Source: Nemania diffusa
Taxonomy: Eukaryota; Ascomycota; Sordariomycetes; Xylariales; Xylariaceae
Assembly: GCA_038501195.1 (NCBI GenBank)
Contig: JBBPUQ010000008.1
Location: 1-64,000 of the forward strand
DNA: 64,000 bases
Direction of reading: 5' to 3'
Positions within the stretch are counted from its first letter, which is position 1; every line of letters begins with the position of its first letter. Positions 14,151 through 24,789 of the stretch are shown here, one piece after another. The notes under the pieces were generated by a model. The model was not told the origin of the DNA. It ran no database searches and was given only the letters and a program-made list of their open reading frames with translations. Made by a program: the position numbers and the translations under genes.

Positions 14151-16119
14151 AAGCTCTTTTTTTAACCCTTTCCAAGCCCGTTCAATATTCTAGTTATAAA
14201 CCCTTTTTATATACTTCTACTAAATATATATTAAAAGTAGCACTAATAGTTATATTAAACAGTAATAAATACAAAAAAAACAATACTTTGTTTTAGTTAA
14301 CTAAACACATTACTAACAATAACTCAGCTATATTTAATAATATTTTAACAAACAACAACTTAACAAATAAAACAGCATTTTAGAAAAAGTTAATATACTA
14401 AAAGATACTGTTTCAACATTTACTATCGAATTACAACAAGCTTAAACTTTTGTTTTAATTAACTAAAAACTTTTTTTTTATATTGCAAGCACAACTTTTA
14501 ATTAAAAAAAGTTACAATATTAATAGTTATATTATTTAGCTCTAGTTTTTAAAAGCGTTTTTAAAATATATATTTTACTTGTTTTATATTTTTTTCTTTT
14601 ATACTATATTGTTACAGAACTTACACTATACTTTTTAATTCGTTATACTTTATATAACACATAATATACAACTTAGTGTTTATAATGCTAGCAGATTTAA
14701 CTATGTATATTTGTTTTTTTTAAATATGCCGCTTGTTTTTAAGCAACATACTGCCCACTTATTTTTTAACATACAGTTTTTATTTATTAACAACTGCATA
14801 TTACTAGCGCTTAAATACTTTTGCTCGTACACTGTTATAAACTAACATTTTATATTGTTTGCTCAAGCGTAAACAAAAGTTAATATACTACAGACTAAAG
14901 TTCAGGCTTACATACAAAAACGCTAGATCTATTTGCAATATTGCGTACTATACAAATATACTACTAAGTTTTAAAAGCATTTAAAACAATTATGCAACAA
15001 ATACGAATTATATTACTTTATTGGTTTGATTATTATTTTATAAAAATATAACACAAAAGATGTTACTGCAAACAATACTTCAAAAAAAGCAATTTGTAAT
15101 TTTTACTACAAATATTTGTTAACTATCAACTTTGATTTATTAAACTTTAAAACAACTTAAATAAATTTTGAATTTTATAATATACTATATATTACTAGAC
15201 TTAAAAACTAAACTAACGCTTTAGTTTTATTACTTACATTATTTTATAAATTAAAATATTTAACTTATATAAAACAAACAATTAACTATATATTCAAAAA
15301 GTTTATAACATATTTATATTTATAAAACTTGTTTTAAAATATAAGTTTGTTAAATATAATAAAAAAGTTTGCTAAAAAGCTTTTTCTGCTATATTAGTTA
15401 AAAACTTATAACATTTATAAACAGCACTTTTAAACATTAAACAAAAGCTAGCTTTTATTTAATACGCTATAGTTCGAGCTGTTTATACTAAGCTTTAATT
15501 TTATATAAACTTTTTACTGTTTCTAAGCTAACATATTTATTTTTAAACAGTTTATAAATATAGAGCATATTTTTTAAGTTTTTTAGAACTACAAAAGCTA
15601 GCTATATATTCTGTTATTTTTTATACTATTGCAAGTACTACTGCTTAATTATAGCTTCTGCTACAAATGTTACATTTTATAGTTACATTTTACAGCTGTT
15701 AACTTTTAACAGCTTATATTTATACAAATATACTAGCTGTTTGTTTTAACAAACTATATAAAATATAACTTTTGCTTTTTTATTTCAACTAAAAATTTCA
15801 ACACTTTAGTACTAATATACGCTACTTGTTTTATTAAGTTTATTAAAAAGCTTACTATATTTGTTCTACTTAATACTAACTTATTTACTAACTAATTTTT
15901 AGCAAAGTTATATATTAAGCATTTATATATTAATTAATTATTTTTAAGTCTGCTTTAGCTTATTTGTACTAGCAATATGCCTTTTTAACACTTCTAAATA
16001 TAAAAACAGAAGTTTAATATTTGTTTCTTTAACAAGCAAAAGTAACAGTACTATAAGCTCAAAATCAAAAATATCGTACGCAAATATAGCATAACATAGT
16101 TACTAAATAATATGTTCTA

Positions 16120-16145
16120 GTAACATATGCCCCGGCTCAACAATA
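16120..16145. other. G+C micro-island with intact CC and TC
   Basis: The run ATGCCCCGGCTCAAC at about 16,128-16,142 keeps CC, GG and TC dinucleotides that are otherwise nearly absent from the block. It sits inside the long + strand relic. It could be an unmutated remnant, a protected site, or chance survival. Confidence 0.5.
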
Positions 16146-17822
16146 CTATTTTAAACAAAATACATTTACTGTTTTTAAAACTATTTTATAACAGTAAACA
16201 GCTGTATTTACAAAATATTATATAAAACGCTGTTAAAGCTAATGTTTTATTTAAAACTATGTTATAAACAAATATAATACAAATATTAATATATACAGCA
16301 TTGTTTAAATAATATAACAAAACATACGAACTATATAGCAAAATATATAAACTAGTACTATAAGCTGTTACTTATACATATAACTTCAACTTTTTTAAAG
16401 CTTATAAAAAATTATTTAAACAATTAAATCTTTTTAGTACTGCTGTTAAAACTACTTTATATAAAAGCTTACTAGACTTTAACAGCAGTTACTTTTATAT
16501 TTTTATATTTTTTAACTTATATAAACTTTATATTAAAATATTTTTAGCACTAAAAAAAAAAAAAGTTATTATTTTGTTTAAAAAAAACAATATATTATTT
16601 AACAGCAGTATATTACTACTACTTATTTTAATATAGCAGCAGCAGTTTAAAATAAACATAATTAATAATAAATTTAATAAATATAAACACTGCTTCTAGT
16701 TATTATATATATAGTTAATATTAAATAACTAAACTAAAATTGCAACTTAAAAAGCTAAAACTTTTATTTATTAATATATTAAAGTTTAAACTACTTAAAA
16801 TGTTATATTTAACTATTAAAACTTCTATTATATATTATAAAATAACTGAATTAACTACTACAAAGCTTATATTAGAACTTATATTTTTATTATATTTAAT
16901 TTTAAATATATAAAGTTTTTATATTTATAATTGTTAAAATATAGCAACAACTAATAATTTGACTTTTTTAATATTTTTTACTACTGCTTTAGCTTTTTAA
17001 TTTGTTGTATAAAAAATTATTCAAATTACAATATACTAACTTTTTTAAACTAAATGTTTTTATTTACAGTAGCTACTTATTTGTTATTAGCTAAAAGCTA
17101 GCTTAAACTATAAATATTTAATATATACTTTATAATATATTAACATTATACTATTTAGCAAATAGTACTACGCGAATCCAAAAAATATACTAGCTTTACT
17201 GTTTTACTGAAATATTTAATAGTAAAAAGTTGCAACAGCAACTTTTACATATGTTTTAAGTAATTTTTCGTACTTTTAACAGCTTGTTTTATTTTATATA
17301 AAAGCTAATTGTATTATTGCTTTAGTATATATTTTTATACTATAGAGCTGCTGTTTTTACTTGTTGACATATTTGTATAGCTCAACTTATTAAATACAAT
17401 TACAAATTAACTAACATGTACTACAAGCACAAATAATAAACATAGTTTCAATATAATTATAAATTTTGTAAAAAAACAAAAAAAGCTTTTTTTAAAACTT
17501 ACTAAATAAAAAAAACATATTAAATAATACAATACAAAAAGCAAAAGCAATATTAGTTTTATATTAGCTACTAACAATATTAACTATATTAATAATAGCA
17601 ACTATACTAATAATACTAATAACATTAATAATTATTTACTTTTAAAATAAATAAACTTTTTTAAAATTTATAATAAAAAAAAAATTAAATATAGTTTTAT
17701 TTTTATTTATAATATAGTTTTAACTTAATATAACAGTTATATTATTTAAACTTTAAAAAAAGCTACAAAATATAGCTAATTTTTAAAAACTGACTTTTTT
17801 ATATTAGCTAATTAAATAAACT

Positions 17823-17964
17823 CTTAAAAAACAGAATATATAATTAATTTAAATATTTTATTTTTTAAGTTAGCTTTAAACAACTGATTTTTTTATTTTG
17901 TTTAACTATATAAGCTTTTATAAAACAAAATATATAATTAATTTTATATATTTTATTTTTTAAG
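17823..17964. repeat. Palindrome family copies P2a and P2b
   Basis: Two imperfect palindromes, 17,823-17,869 and 17,914-17,964, each of the form TTAAAAAACAGAATAT, loop, AATATTTTATTTTTTAAG. They lie in the 330-base gap between the 3' end of the + strand relic and the 3' end of the minus-strand relic at 18,054, that is, between two convergent old genes. Confidence 0.75.
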
Positions 17965-18053
17965 CTAGCTTTTAAGCAGATATTTAAATTTATAATATTT
18001 AATTGTTTCGATTTTTACTATTATTTAACTTAGCTATAAAAATTTAAATTTAA

Positions 18054-18359
18054 CTAATTTTGCAAACTATAACTTTTTTTTTTTTTTATTTGGTATTTTT
18101 GCAGAAACTGTTTTAGAAGTACTATTTTTAAAAAAGTGCTTTTTTTTAGTACTTTTTTTTAAAACCGGAGCTTTTGTTAAAACAGGCAGGACGTCAGCCG
18201 AAAGCGCCTGTTCTTAAGCTTCTAGCAAAACAGCTAAAACATTAATTAAAAGCACTTGTTTTATTTAAAAGCTCTTTTTTAAAAAGCTTGTTAATATTAT
18301 ATAGTTTGTAAAATATTTATTTACTTTTATTTGTTATACACTGCTTTTAATAATTTAAT
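18054..18359 (-). pseudogene. Minus-strand coding relic with Lys/Ser-rich C-terminal end
   Basis: On the minus strand one frame runs from about 18,359 down to a TAG at 18,054-18,056 with four internal stops in about 100 codons. The best part reads EQALSADVLPVLTKAPVLKK followed by Ser, Thr and Lys residues and no stop for about 60 codons. The segment 18,169-18,222 is the most G+C-rich stretch of the block and retains CC, GG and TC dinucleotides. Upstream, a 69-base tandem array begins at once, so the start is unclear. Palindromes P2a and P2b lie just downstream. I do not recognise the family. This could be only the C-terminal end of a larger protein. Confidence 0.4.
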
Positions 18360-18690
18360 TATATACTACTAACAACGTAAAATTTTCATTTATTTCTATT
18401 AGTTGTATATTTAGCTTAATAATTTAATTATATACTACTAGTACAACAGGATTTTTATTTACATTTATAAATTTTACGTTTAATTTAATAATTTAACTAT
18501 TTCCTACTAGTACTACAGGATTTTTGTTAACATTTATTAAATTTACGCTCTATTTAATAATCTAACTATTTTTTGCTAATACTACAAAATATTCGTTAAT
18601 ATTTATTAAATTTATACTTAGTTTAATAACTTAGCTATGTTTTTTTAGCAACGTAAAATTTTTTTTAGCATTTTTTTCAGCATTTTTTTC
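18345..18690 (+). repeat. Tandem repeat, about 69-bp unit, five copies
   Basis: The landmark TTAATAATTTAA (or TTAATAATCTAA, TTAATAACTTAG) recurs at about 18,347, 18,416, 18,484, 18,554 and 18,623, followed each time by an ACTACTAnTACnACAGGATTT-like segment and TTTATTAAATTTACG. Copies differ mainly by transitions. The unit length is a multiple of three but no frame stays open through it. Confidence 0.75.
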
Positions 18691-19733
18691 GTTATTTATT
18701 AAATCATTTATATTATATATTCGAACTTTCAACTACAGTTTGTTATTTATTAAATTTTCGTTTAAATTAATAATTTAGCTTTTAACTTTTTTATAATAGC
18801 TGCTATTTTTATACTTGAAGTTTTTTTGTTTTAAAAACACTTTATTTTAAATTTTATATTAACTTTTATTATATTTGCTTTAGTTTTAATTTATTAACTA
18901 TTTTTTAAATGTTTAGCTAAATATAATTTTATTATTAGCTCGAACTTGAACTGCTAAAAAAAATAGCAACGATTTAACAAAGTTTAGCTAATTTGTTAGC
19001 TGTTTAAACACTTATAAACTATATAACTTTATATTAAAAACATTAAACTTTTTATAATTAATATATATTGCAAATAATAGCAAGTCAACATTTAATACTT
19101 AGTTAAAGTTTTTTTGTTTAGTAAACTTATTATTTAGCACTATATTAACACATAAAAAATAATTTAATATAAAGTTAGCACTAACAACTATATAATAACA
19201 GTAGCTACTTAAAAAAATATTTTATATAAACTAAAAATATAAGTTTATTGTTATACTTAAAGCGTTTTTTATTTTAATAGTAAATTTTAAATAAGCAAAA
19301 AAAGTGGTACAGCTTTATAACATATTTTTATAGTATAACTAAATTGTATAGCTACAATTAGCATTATTTAAAATATTAGCAGTAATAAAAAAATTCTAGT
19401 AGATTTTAAAATTTAAAGTTTTGCTACTAAAACTAAATATAGTATAAAATAGTAGATTTAAAAAATCTAAAAAACTAAAAAAAACGCTATAGCAATATAA
19501 AGTTTTTTTTTGTAATAAGAATTAGCTAAAATAAGCAATATTTACAATAATAATTTTAGTAGTAGTATAAAATTAACTAAAATCCGACATATATATATCG
19601 ATGTTTTTTTAGCAAGTATTAAAATAAATATTATAAATAAGTAGACTAGCTATACTAAAAATACAAACTATATACTTTATAAGTAAAAGTTAATACACTA
19701 TAAACAAAGAAAAAAAGCAGAAAAAAAAAAGAA

Positions 19734-19877
19734 CTAAAAAACGGAATATTTACAACTAGCAAATATTTTGTTTTTTAAAAGCTAAAAAAAAGAATATTTA
19801 CAATTTACAAATATTTTGCTTTTTAAAAGCTAAAAAACGGAATATTTACAACTTATAAATATTTTGTTTTTTAAAAG
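19734..19877. repeat. Palindrome family copies P3a-c, exact 48-bp tandem
   Basis: Three head-to-tail units of exactly 48 bases (19,734, 19,782, 19,830). Each reads CTAAAAAACGGAATATTT, a 12-base loop starting ACAA, then AAATATTTTGTTTTTTAAAA. The stem is about 16 bases with two C-to-T type mismatches. These copies best preserve the left half, CGGAATATTT. They lie about 180 bases beyond the stop of the minus-strand relic that ends at 20,055. Confidence 0.85.
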
Positions 19878-20054
19878 CTAAAACTACATACAAAATATTA
19901 TTTACTATTAAACAAAAAAAAAAAGCGTTATTATAATATAATATATAACTTTTTTTTTTAACTCGTTGTTAATAAATAAAATATATAAAAGTTTGTTTAA
20001 TATAGCAAACTAATTAAACAAAAAATATAAATAGTTATAGCAAAAAACTAATAG

Positions 20055-20729
20055 TTAAATATATTTATTAATATAAAAAATATTAAAAAAAAATAAAGCA
20101 TTAATATTATTATATTTATAAAACAGTTTTTTAGCTGCTATAGCTTTAATAAATAAACTTTCAAATTTGATAATTTTACTGTTAAATTTTTGCAGCTTTA
20201 GCAGTTTAAATAATTCAATATTTACATTTGTAGCAAATATAATTTATACTGTAGTATAGTTACAAAAAAACAATGTTTCGCTATTTATACTAGTTGCTAT
20301 ATCGAAATATTTTTGCAAAATATTATTTAACTATTACAAATATTTATACAAGTCGGTTTTATTAAGCTTAAAATTTAAATAGCATATAACAAAAAATGCA
20401 GTTTATACTTTTTTGAAATAATATACTATATTTGCAAAATTTAGTATTTAAGTTCTATTTATAGCAGCGTTATTTATTTTTAGTTCAAAGTTCTTTTTTA
20501 AATTAACATTAGTCTAATTTGTAAATATTAGCTTAAAACTAGCAACTTTTTTATTTATTAGATCTAGTATTTACTAAGTAATATTATTTAATAGCAACAT
20601 TACAGTTAAGCTTAAAATATATAATACAAAATTTATTGCTTTTACAAACTTTTTACAAAAGTTAGAGTTTTTTTTGTACTTTTTATATATTAATTTGTAG
20701 TTTTTAACAGTTATACTAAAAAACTTAAA
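20055..20729 (-). pseudogene. Minus-strand coding relic, about 225 codons, unidentified
   Basis: A minus-strand frame starting with ATG at about 20,727-20,729 runs to a TAA at 20,055-20,057 with only eight internal stops in about 225 codons, where about one in ten to thirteen would be expected for this composition. No frameshift is needed. The start reads MFKFFSITVKNYKLIYKKYK and continues open for about 50 codons; a later part reads LFKLLKLQKFNSKIIKFESL. The Asn/Lys excess fits Asp/Glu/Gly codons changed by G-to-A mutation. I considered a helicase Walker A motif near the 3' end but could not see the Gly-Lys-Thr/Ser core. Function unknown. Three palindromes (P3) lie downstream, toward the telomere. 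Confidence 0.5.
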
Positions 20730-21311
20730 CATATTTATAACTATTTATATTTATAATAAAGCTAGATTTTATATGTTTTAAATCTTTTAATATACTTTTA
20801 TATTTAATAAAGTTAATTTATACTTTAGTTTTATATTAATAGTTTTTTAAAACAAAAAGTTTATTTTAAAAAAAGTGTATTTTATATTAATAGCTTAAAA
20901 ACGAATAAATATTAAATAAATATATAGTGCTTAGCTCTAGTTCTTTATTAAATATTCAAAAACAAAAACTGAATTATAAAGTAATATTTTGCAACTTATT
21001 TTATTAAATCGCTAAAAGTTTGTTTTTATAAATATATAAAATATTACAATTAGCGTTATTATATACTAAAAAATTGAGTTTTTAATATTAATAAAAACAA
21101 TATTTACTTTTAGTTTTTAAATAAACATATTATTTTTAATATTTATAAAAAACATAATAATTATAAAAACTGTTTTAACTTAGAAAGCATAAATAAGCTA
21201 TTTTTTAGTTTTAGTAAACTTTGCTAAAATTTTGTTGCAAAAAAATCTATATACTAGCTTTAAAAAATCAGTAATTACTAATATATTAATAAAACATCTA
21301 ATTACAAATAA

Positions 21312-21360
21312 AGCTTTAAAAAATAAAATATTTACTAGCTTAAATATTTTGTTTTTTAAA
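21312..21360. repeat. Palindrome family copy P4
   Basis: GCTTTAAAAAATAAAATATT, a short loop, then AAATATTTTGTTTTTTAAA. Both C positions of the consensus left half are T or A here, consistent with mutation of the CGGAATATTT form. Confidence 0.7.
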
Positions 21361-21884
21361 AATATTATGTTTATTTTTTAGCTTAAATTACTTATTATTT
21401 ATATAAAAGTAATATTTATAATATTTTGCAGTAACAAAATATACATACGCTGCTTTAACATTTAAATTACTTTTTTAATTAATTAAAAACTAAAAAACGC
21501 TAAAAATATAAACAGTTTTTTTTGCAAAGCTTGCTTTATTGTTATTGTTTTTATTAATATAATCTAATAGTACTTTATAAACAATTACTTTTTTAAATTT
21601 ATAAAACTAATTAAAAATATTAAAACTTCTTTTTTTAATAACATTATAAAAGTTTTGTTTGTTATAGTTACTTTGTTTATTTAAATAGTGTTATATTTTT
21701 TAAACAACAGAATTTTAGCATTTTTTGCTATATTTTTTTTTAAAAGTTTTTTTATTTATAACAAACGATATATTAATAAATATATAAAAAACTTATATAA
21801 TTAAAACAAAAAAGTAAAGTTTAAAAACAAAATATTTAAAAAAAAAGCATTAAAGCAAAAAAGCTAAAATAAATAGTAAAAAAT

Positions 21885-22120
21885 GCAGCTTTTAAAAAAA
21901 AGTTGTAAAAAAAATAAAAAAAGTAGTTGTACAAAAGTTATAAAAAAAATAAAAAAAGTAATTGTACAAAAGTTATAAAAGAAATAAAAAAAGCAGCTAT
22001 AAAAAAATTATAAAAAAAATAAAAGAAGTAATTGTAAAAAAGCTATAAAAAAAATAAAAGAAATAGTTGTAAAAAAATAGTAAAAAAAATAAAAAAAGAA
22101 GTTGTAAAAAAAGCTAAAAA
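21885..22120 (+). repeat. Tandem repeat, 35-37-bp A-rich unit, about six copies
   Basis: Unit approximately AGTTGTACAAAAGTTATAAA followed by AAAAATAAAAAA. AGTTGT or AATTGT recurs at about 21,901, 21,925, 21,960, 21,995, 22,030, 22,065 and 22,099. The lengths vary through the A runs, so no reading frame is maintained. It lies downstream of the minus-strand relic at 22,273. Confidence 0.8.
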
Positions 22121-22137
22121 AGTAATATATATATTCT

Positions 22138-22182
22138 ATTTTTTAAATAAGTAATAAAAAATATATTTATATATATAAAAAA
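22138..22182. repeat. Possible palindrome of the same family, reversed halves
   Basis: ATATTCTATTTTTTA, a 9-base loop, then TAAAAAATATATTTATAT form a stem. The halves are arranged in the opposite order to the other copies, so it may be unrelated or the gap between two copies. It lies about 90 bases beyond the end of the relic at 22,273. Confidence 0.4.
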
Positions 22183-22272
22183 AAGTACAAACTGTAGTAT
22201 ATTTAAAATATAACTTATACTAACTTAATATTTTGAAAATTAGTTATAATTTTTAAAATACTATATTTTAAT

Positions 22273-22971
22273 ACAACTTTGCTAAAATATCAGTATTATT
22301 AGCTACTACTAATAAATTTGCTGTAATTTCATTTATATTTTCTGTTTTAGCTTTTTTAGCTACAAGCTTTTTTGCAACGTTTTTTTCTTGTTTACAAAAT
22401 ACTTTAGTAAAAAATACAATAAAGTTTATTATAAAAATGTCCTTTTATATAAAAAATATATTTTTTTTTTTTTATGTTGTTTTAATTTTAAGCTTAAATA
22501 TATTAACGAATTAGTTAAAATTGTAAAAAAACAAAACTATTAATGTATTATTTATAATAGTTATATTTTATATACTAATAATTAGTTTTAAGCTTAATAT
22601 TAAATCAGAGCGTTTTATTAAAACATTAATATTTATAAAATCAACGTTTAAATTAAAAACTAAAACATTTTTATTAAAATGTTTTAGCAAAATCTTTAGT
22701 TCTGTAAAAAATATATCTGCTTCAAGTATTATTTTACTGTTATTTTTATTTTTTTTATCTAGTACTTTAAGTAAAAATGTAAACACAGCAGTAGTTTCGT
22801 TTGTTTTTTTTTCCGATTGCTTTTTTTCTATTTTGCTAGTTCTATTAACTTTAGCTATTTTAATATTTACTAAAAATGTTATATTAAAAACTAGTATAAA
22901 CAGAGTTATATTTAAAAAATCGTTATTAATTGTAAAAGCTTAATAGTTCTAAGCACTGTTTGTTTTATAGT
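22273..22971 (-). pseudogene. Minus-strand coding relic, about 233 codons, Lys-rich
   Basis: From about 22,971 to a TAA at 22,273 one minus-strand frame carries only about seven internal stops in 233 codons and needs no frameshift. Its first 134 or so codons are free of stops: an N-terminal hydrophobic part, then a Lys/Glu/Thr-rich stretch (KIEKKQSEKKTNETTAVFTF) and a part reading EADIFFTELKILLKHFNKNV. A middle section (22,450-22,567) holds most stops. The last 58 codons are open again and include EKNVAKKLVAKKAKTENINE. This is among the best-preserved coding signals in the window. No family was recognised; an old gag-like or structural protein is possible but unsupported. It could also be two adjacent short genes in the same frame. 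Confidence 0.5.
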
Positions 22972-23914
22972 TTGCTATTTTATTTTCAAGTAATAAGCTT
23001 AATAGTTTTTTAAAAGTTATATTTGTTATTTACTAAAGTATAGCATGTAACTAAAGAACTAATATTTACAACTAAACTAAATACTTATATATAAAATATA
23101 ACTTAAAAAAAGATCTATTTTAAATTTAATTAGTTTATAATATATTGTATAATTTAAAATGTTAAATTGCTATAATAATAAATGCGCTAAAAAAGCGAAC
23201 AAATTTTTAAGCGATAATATTTGCTGCTTTAAAATTATACAAAAGTACTAGCGTAAAAAAAACTAGTAGTAAATATAAATTAACATAAATAATACAAGTA
23301 TAAAATAAAATCTAAAGTTGCAATTTTAGTAATAAAATATTATATAATACTATAAATAATAAACTAATAAAAATAAAATAAAAAAAAAATAAAACAAATA
23401 TAAGCTTTATTTATATATTAACTTTAATAATTTTATTTTATATAAGTTTAAAATTAAATATTTATTTAAAAACAAAGTTAAAGTTGTTTTTTTAGTAAAA
23501 AATATTTTAAATATATTAGTTCAAAAAAAAACTAAAAAAAAAGTTAAAATAAGTACTAAAATAATTAGCTTAAAGAACTAATAAAATAAATATTAACTAA
23601 GCAAAAAAACTATAGTATTTAACAAATACGCATTTTTTCGCAATATAGTTATATATAATGTTCGAAGTACTTAGAATATTTTAAACAATTGATTTAAAAA
23701 AAAATCTAAAAAAAATGTTACAACAAAAAGTCTATTTTTAAAAAGTATATTATATAAAGTATAACAATTTACTAATACTATATTATTTTTTAGCTCTAAT
23801 AAATATATAGTATATATTAAAACATTTAAAATCGAAAAAGTTATTAAAATTAAACAAAAGTTTGATATATTAGCTTAATTTTTTTTATTAATACTAAAAA
23901 ATATAACGCAGCTT

Positions 23915-24445
23915 ATTGAAATATTTCTTTATAACAAAAAAAATAAGTTTTTAATAAAAAAGTATAAATTTTTAGCAAATAGTAATAGTAAAATACTTAA
24001 AAGTTATATTTTAAACTGTTTCAACTAGCTATATATTAAAATTCGCTTTTTTTTTATTTTTCAAAAAAATATAATTATATAACTAAATCTAAATAAGTTT
24101 TTATAACAAAAAAAATAAGTTTTTAATAAAAAAATATAGATTTTTAGCAGATAGCAATAATAAAATATTTAAAAGCTATATTTTAAACTATTTTAATTAA
24201 CTATATATTAAAACTCGCTTTTTTTTTATTTTTCAAAAAAGTATAATTATACAGCTAAATTCAAATAAATCTTTATAATAAAAGAAATAAGTTTTTAATA
24301 AAAAAGTATAAATTTTTAGCAGATAGCAATAATAGAATATTTAAAAGCTATATTTTAAATTGCTTTAATTAGCTATATACTAAAACTCGCTTTTTTTTTA
24401 TTTTTTAAAAAAGTGTAATTATATAGCTAAATCTAAATAAGTTTT
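23915..24445 (+). repeat. Tandem repeat, about 172-bp unit, three copies
   Basis: The landmark TTATAACAAAAAAAATAAG (or TTATAATAAAAGAAATAAG) recurs at about 23,931, 24,101 and 24,273, followed in each copy by ATTTTTAGCAGATAGCAATA, then an AGCTATATTTTAAA part, then TCGCTTTTTTTTTATTTTTC, then AATTATATAGCTAAATCTAA. A fourth copy starts at 24,433 and breaks off. Differences are mostly transitions. The sequence is unrelated to the ~174-bp satellite at 44-49 kb in spite of the similar length. Confidence 0.85.
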
Positions 24446-24789
24446 TATATTAAAATTTAGCTTTTATATATTAATTAAGTTTTTATAAATTTATAAATAC
24501 TTTATTAAATAAATAAAAGTTATTATAAAAAAGCAAATTGCTGTATATTTTATAAAGTCGTTTTTTTTTACTTAAATATTGTTAGTAGTTAATATATTGT
24601 ATGCTTTAAGTATATTTATATATTTTTTAATATATATAATTAAAGCTTAGTTATGTTGAAAATATAACAATACGTTATATAATTATTTAGATTTATTTTT
24701 TATTAAAAACTAAAAACTATTTTAGTTAAAACAACGCTATTTTTTGTTTAACTTTTATTAGACTTTTATTTGTAAACGAAACAAGTTAT

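Larger units (their letters stand above)
13588..17720 (+). pseudogene. Long + strand coding relic, unidentified
   Basis: One reading frame (codon starts at 13,588 and every third base onward) stays unusually open for over 4 kb with no needed frameshift. Stop-free stretches include about 73 codons at 13,588-13,806 and about 90 at 16,366-16,635. Between 14,161 and 16,660 I count about one stop per 20 codons, and the stops are those expected from TGG, CAA, CAG or CGA after G-to-A or C-to-T change. Predicted residues are rich in Asn and Lys, as expected if Asp and Glu codons mutated; an Asn/Thr/Tyr run near 17,580-17,640 has triplet periodicity and may have been an acidic tract. A palindrome cluster at 14,010-14,150 lies inside the frame. 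I do not recognise the product. A second frame is also fairly open at 14.6-15.1 kb, so strand and frame are not certain, and the true start and end are unknown. Confidence 0.4.

Noticed and set aside
19734..19877. 48-bp palindromic units as a CRISPR array
   Set aside because: Spacer-like loops are near identical between copies, and there are no cas genes.
20055..20400. Possible telomere-linked RecQ helicase, common beside fungal telomeres
   Set aside because: The relative placement is suggestive, but I could not see a Walker A Gly-Lys-Thr/Ser core, a DEAH box or later helicase motifs, even allowing for G-to-A changes.
22568..22786. 72-codon frame as a separate gene
   Set aside because: The frame is open for more than 60 codons upstream and reappears downstream in phase, so it is better read as part of the 22,273-22,971 relic.
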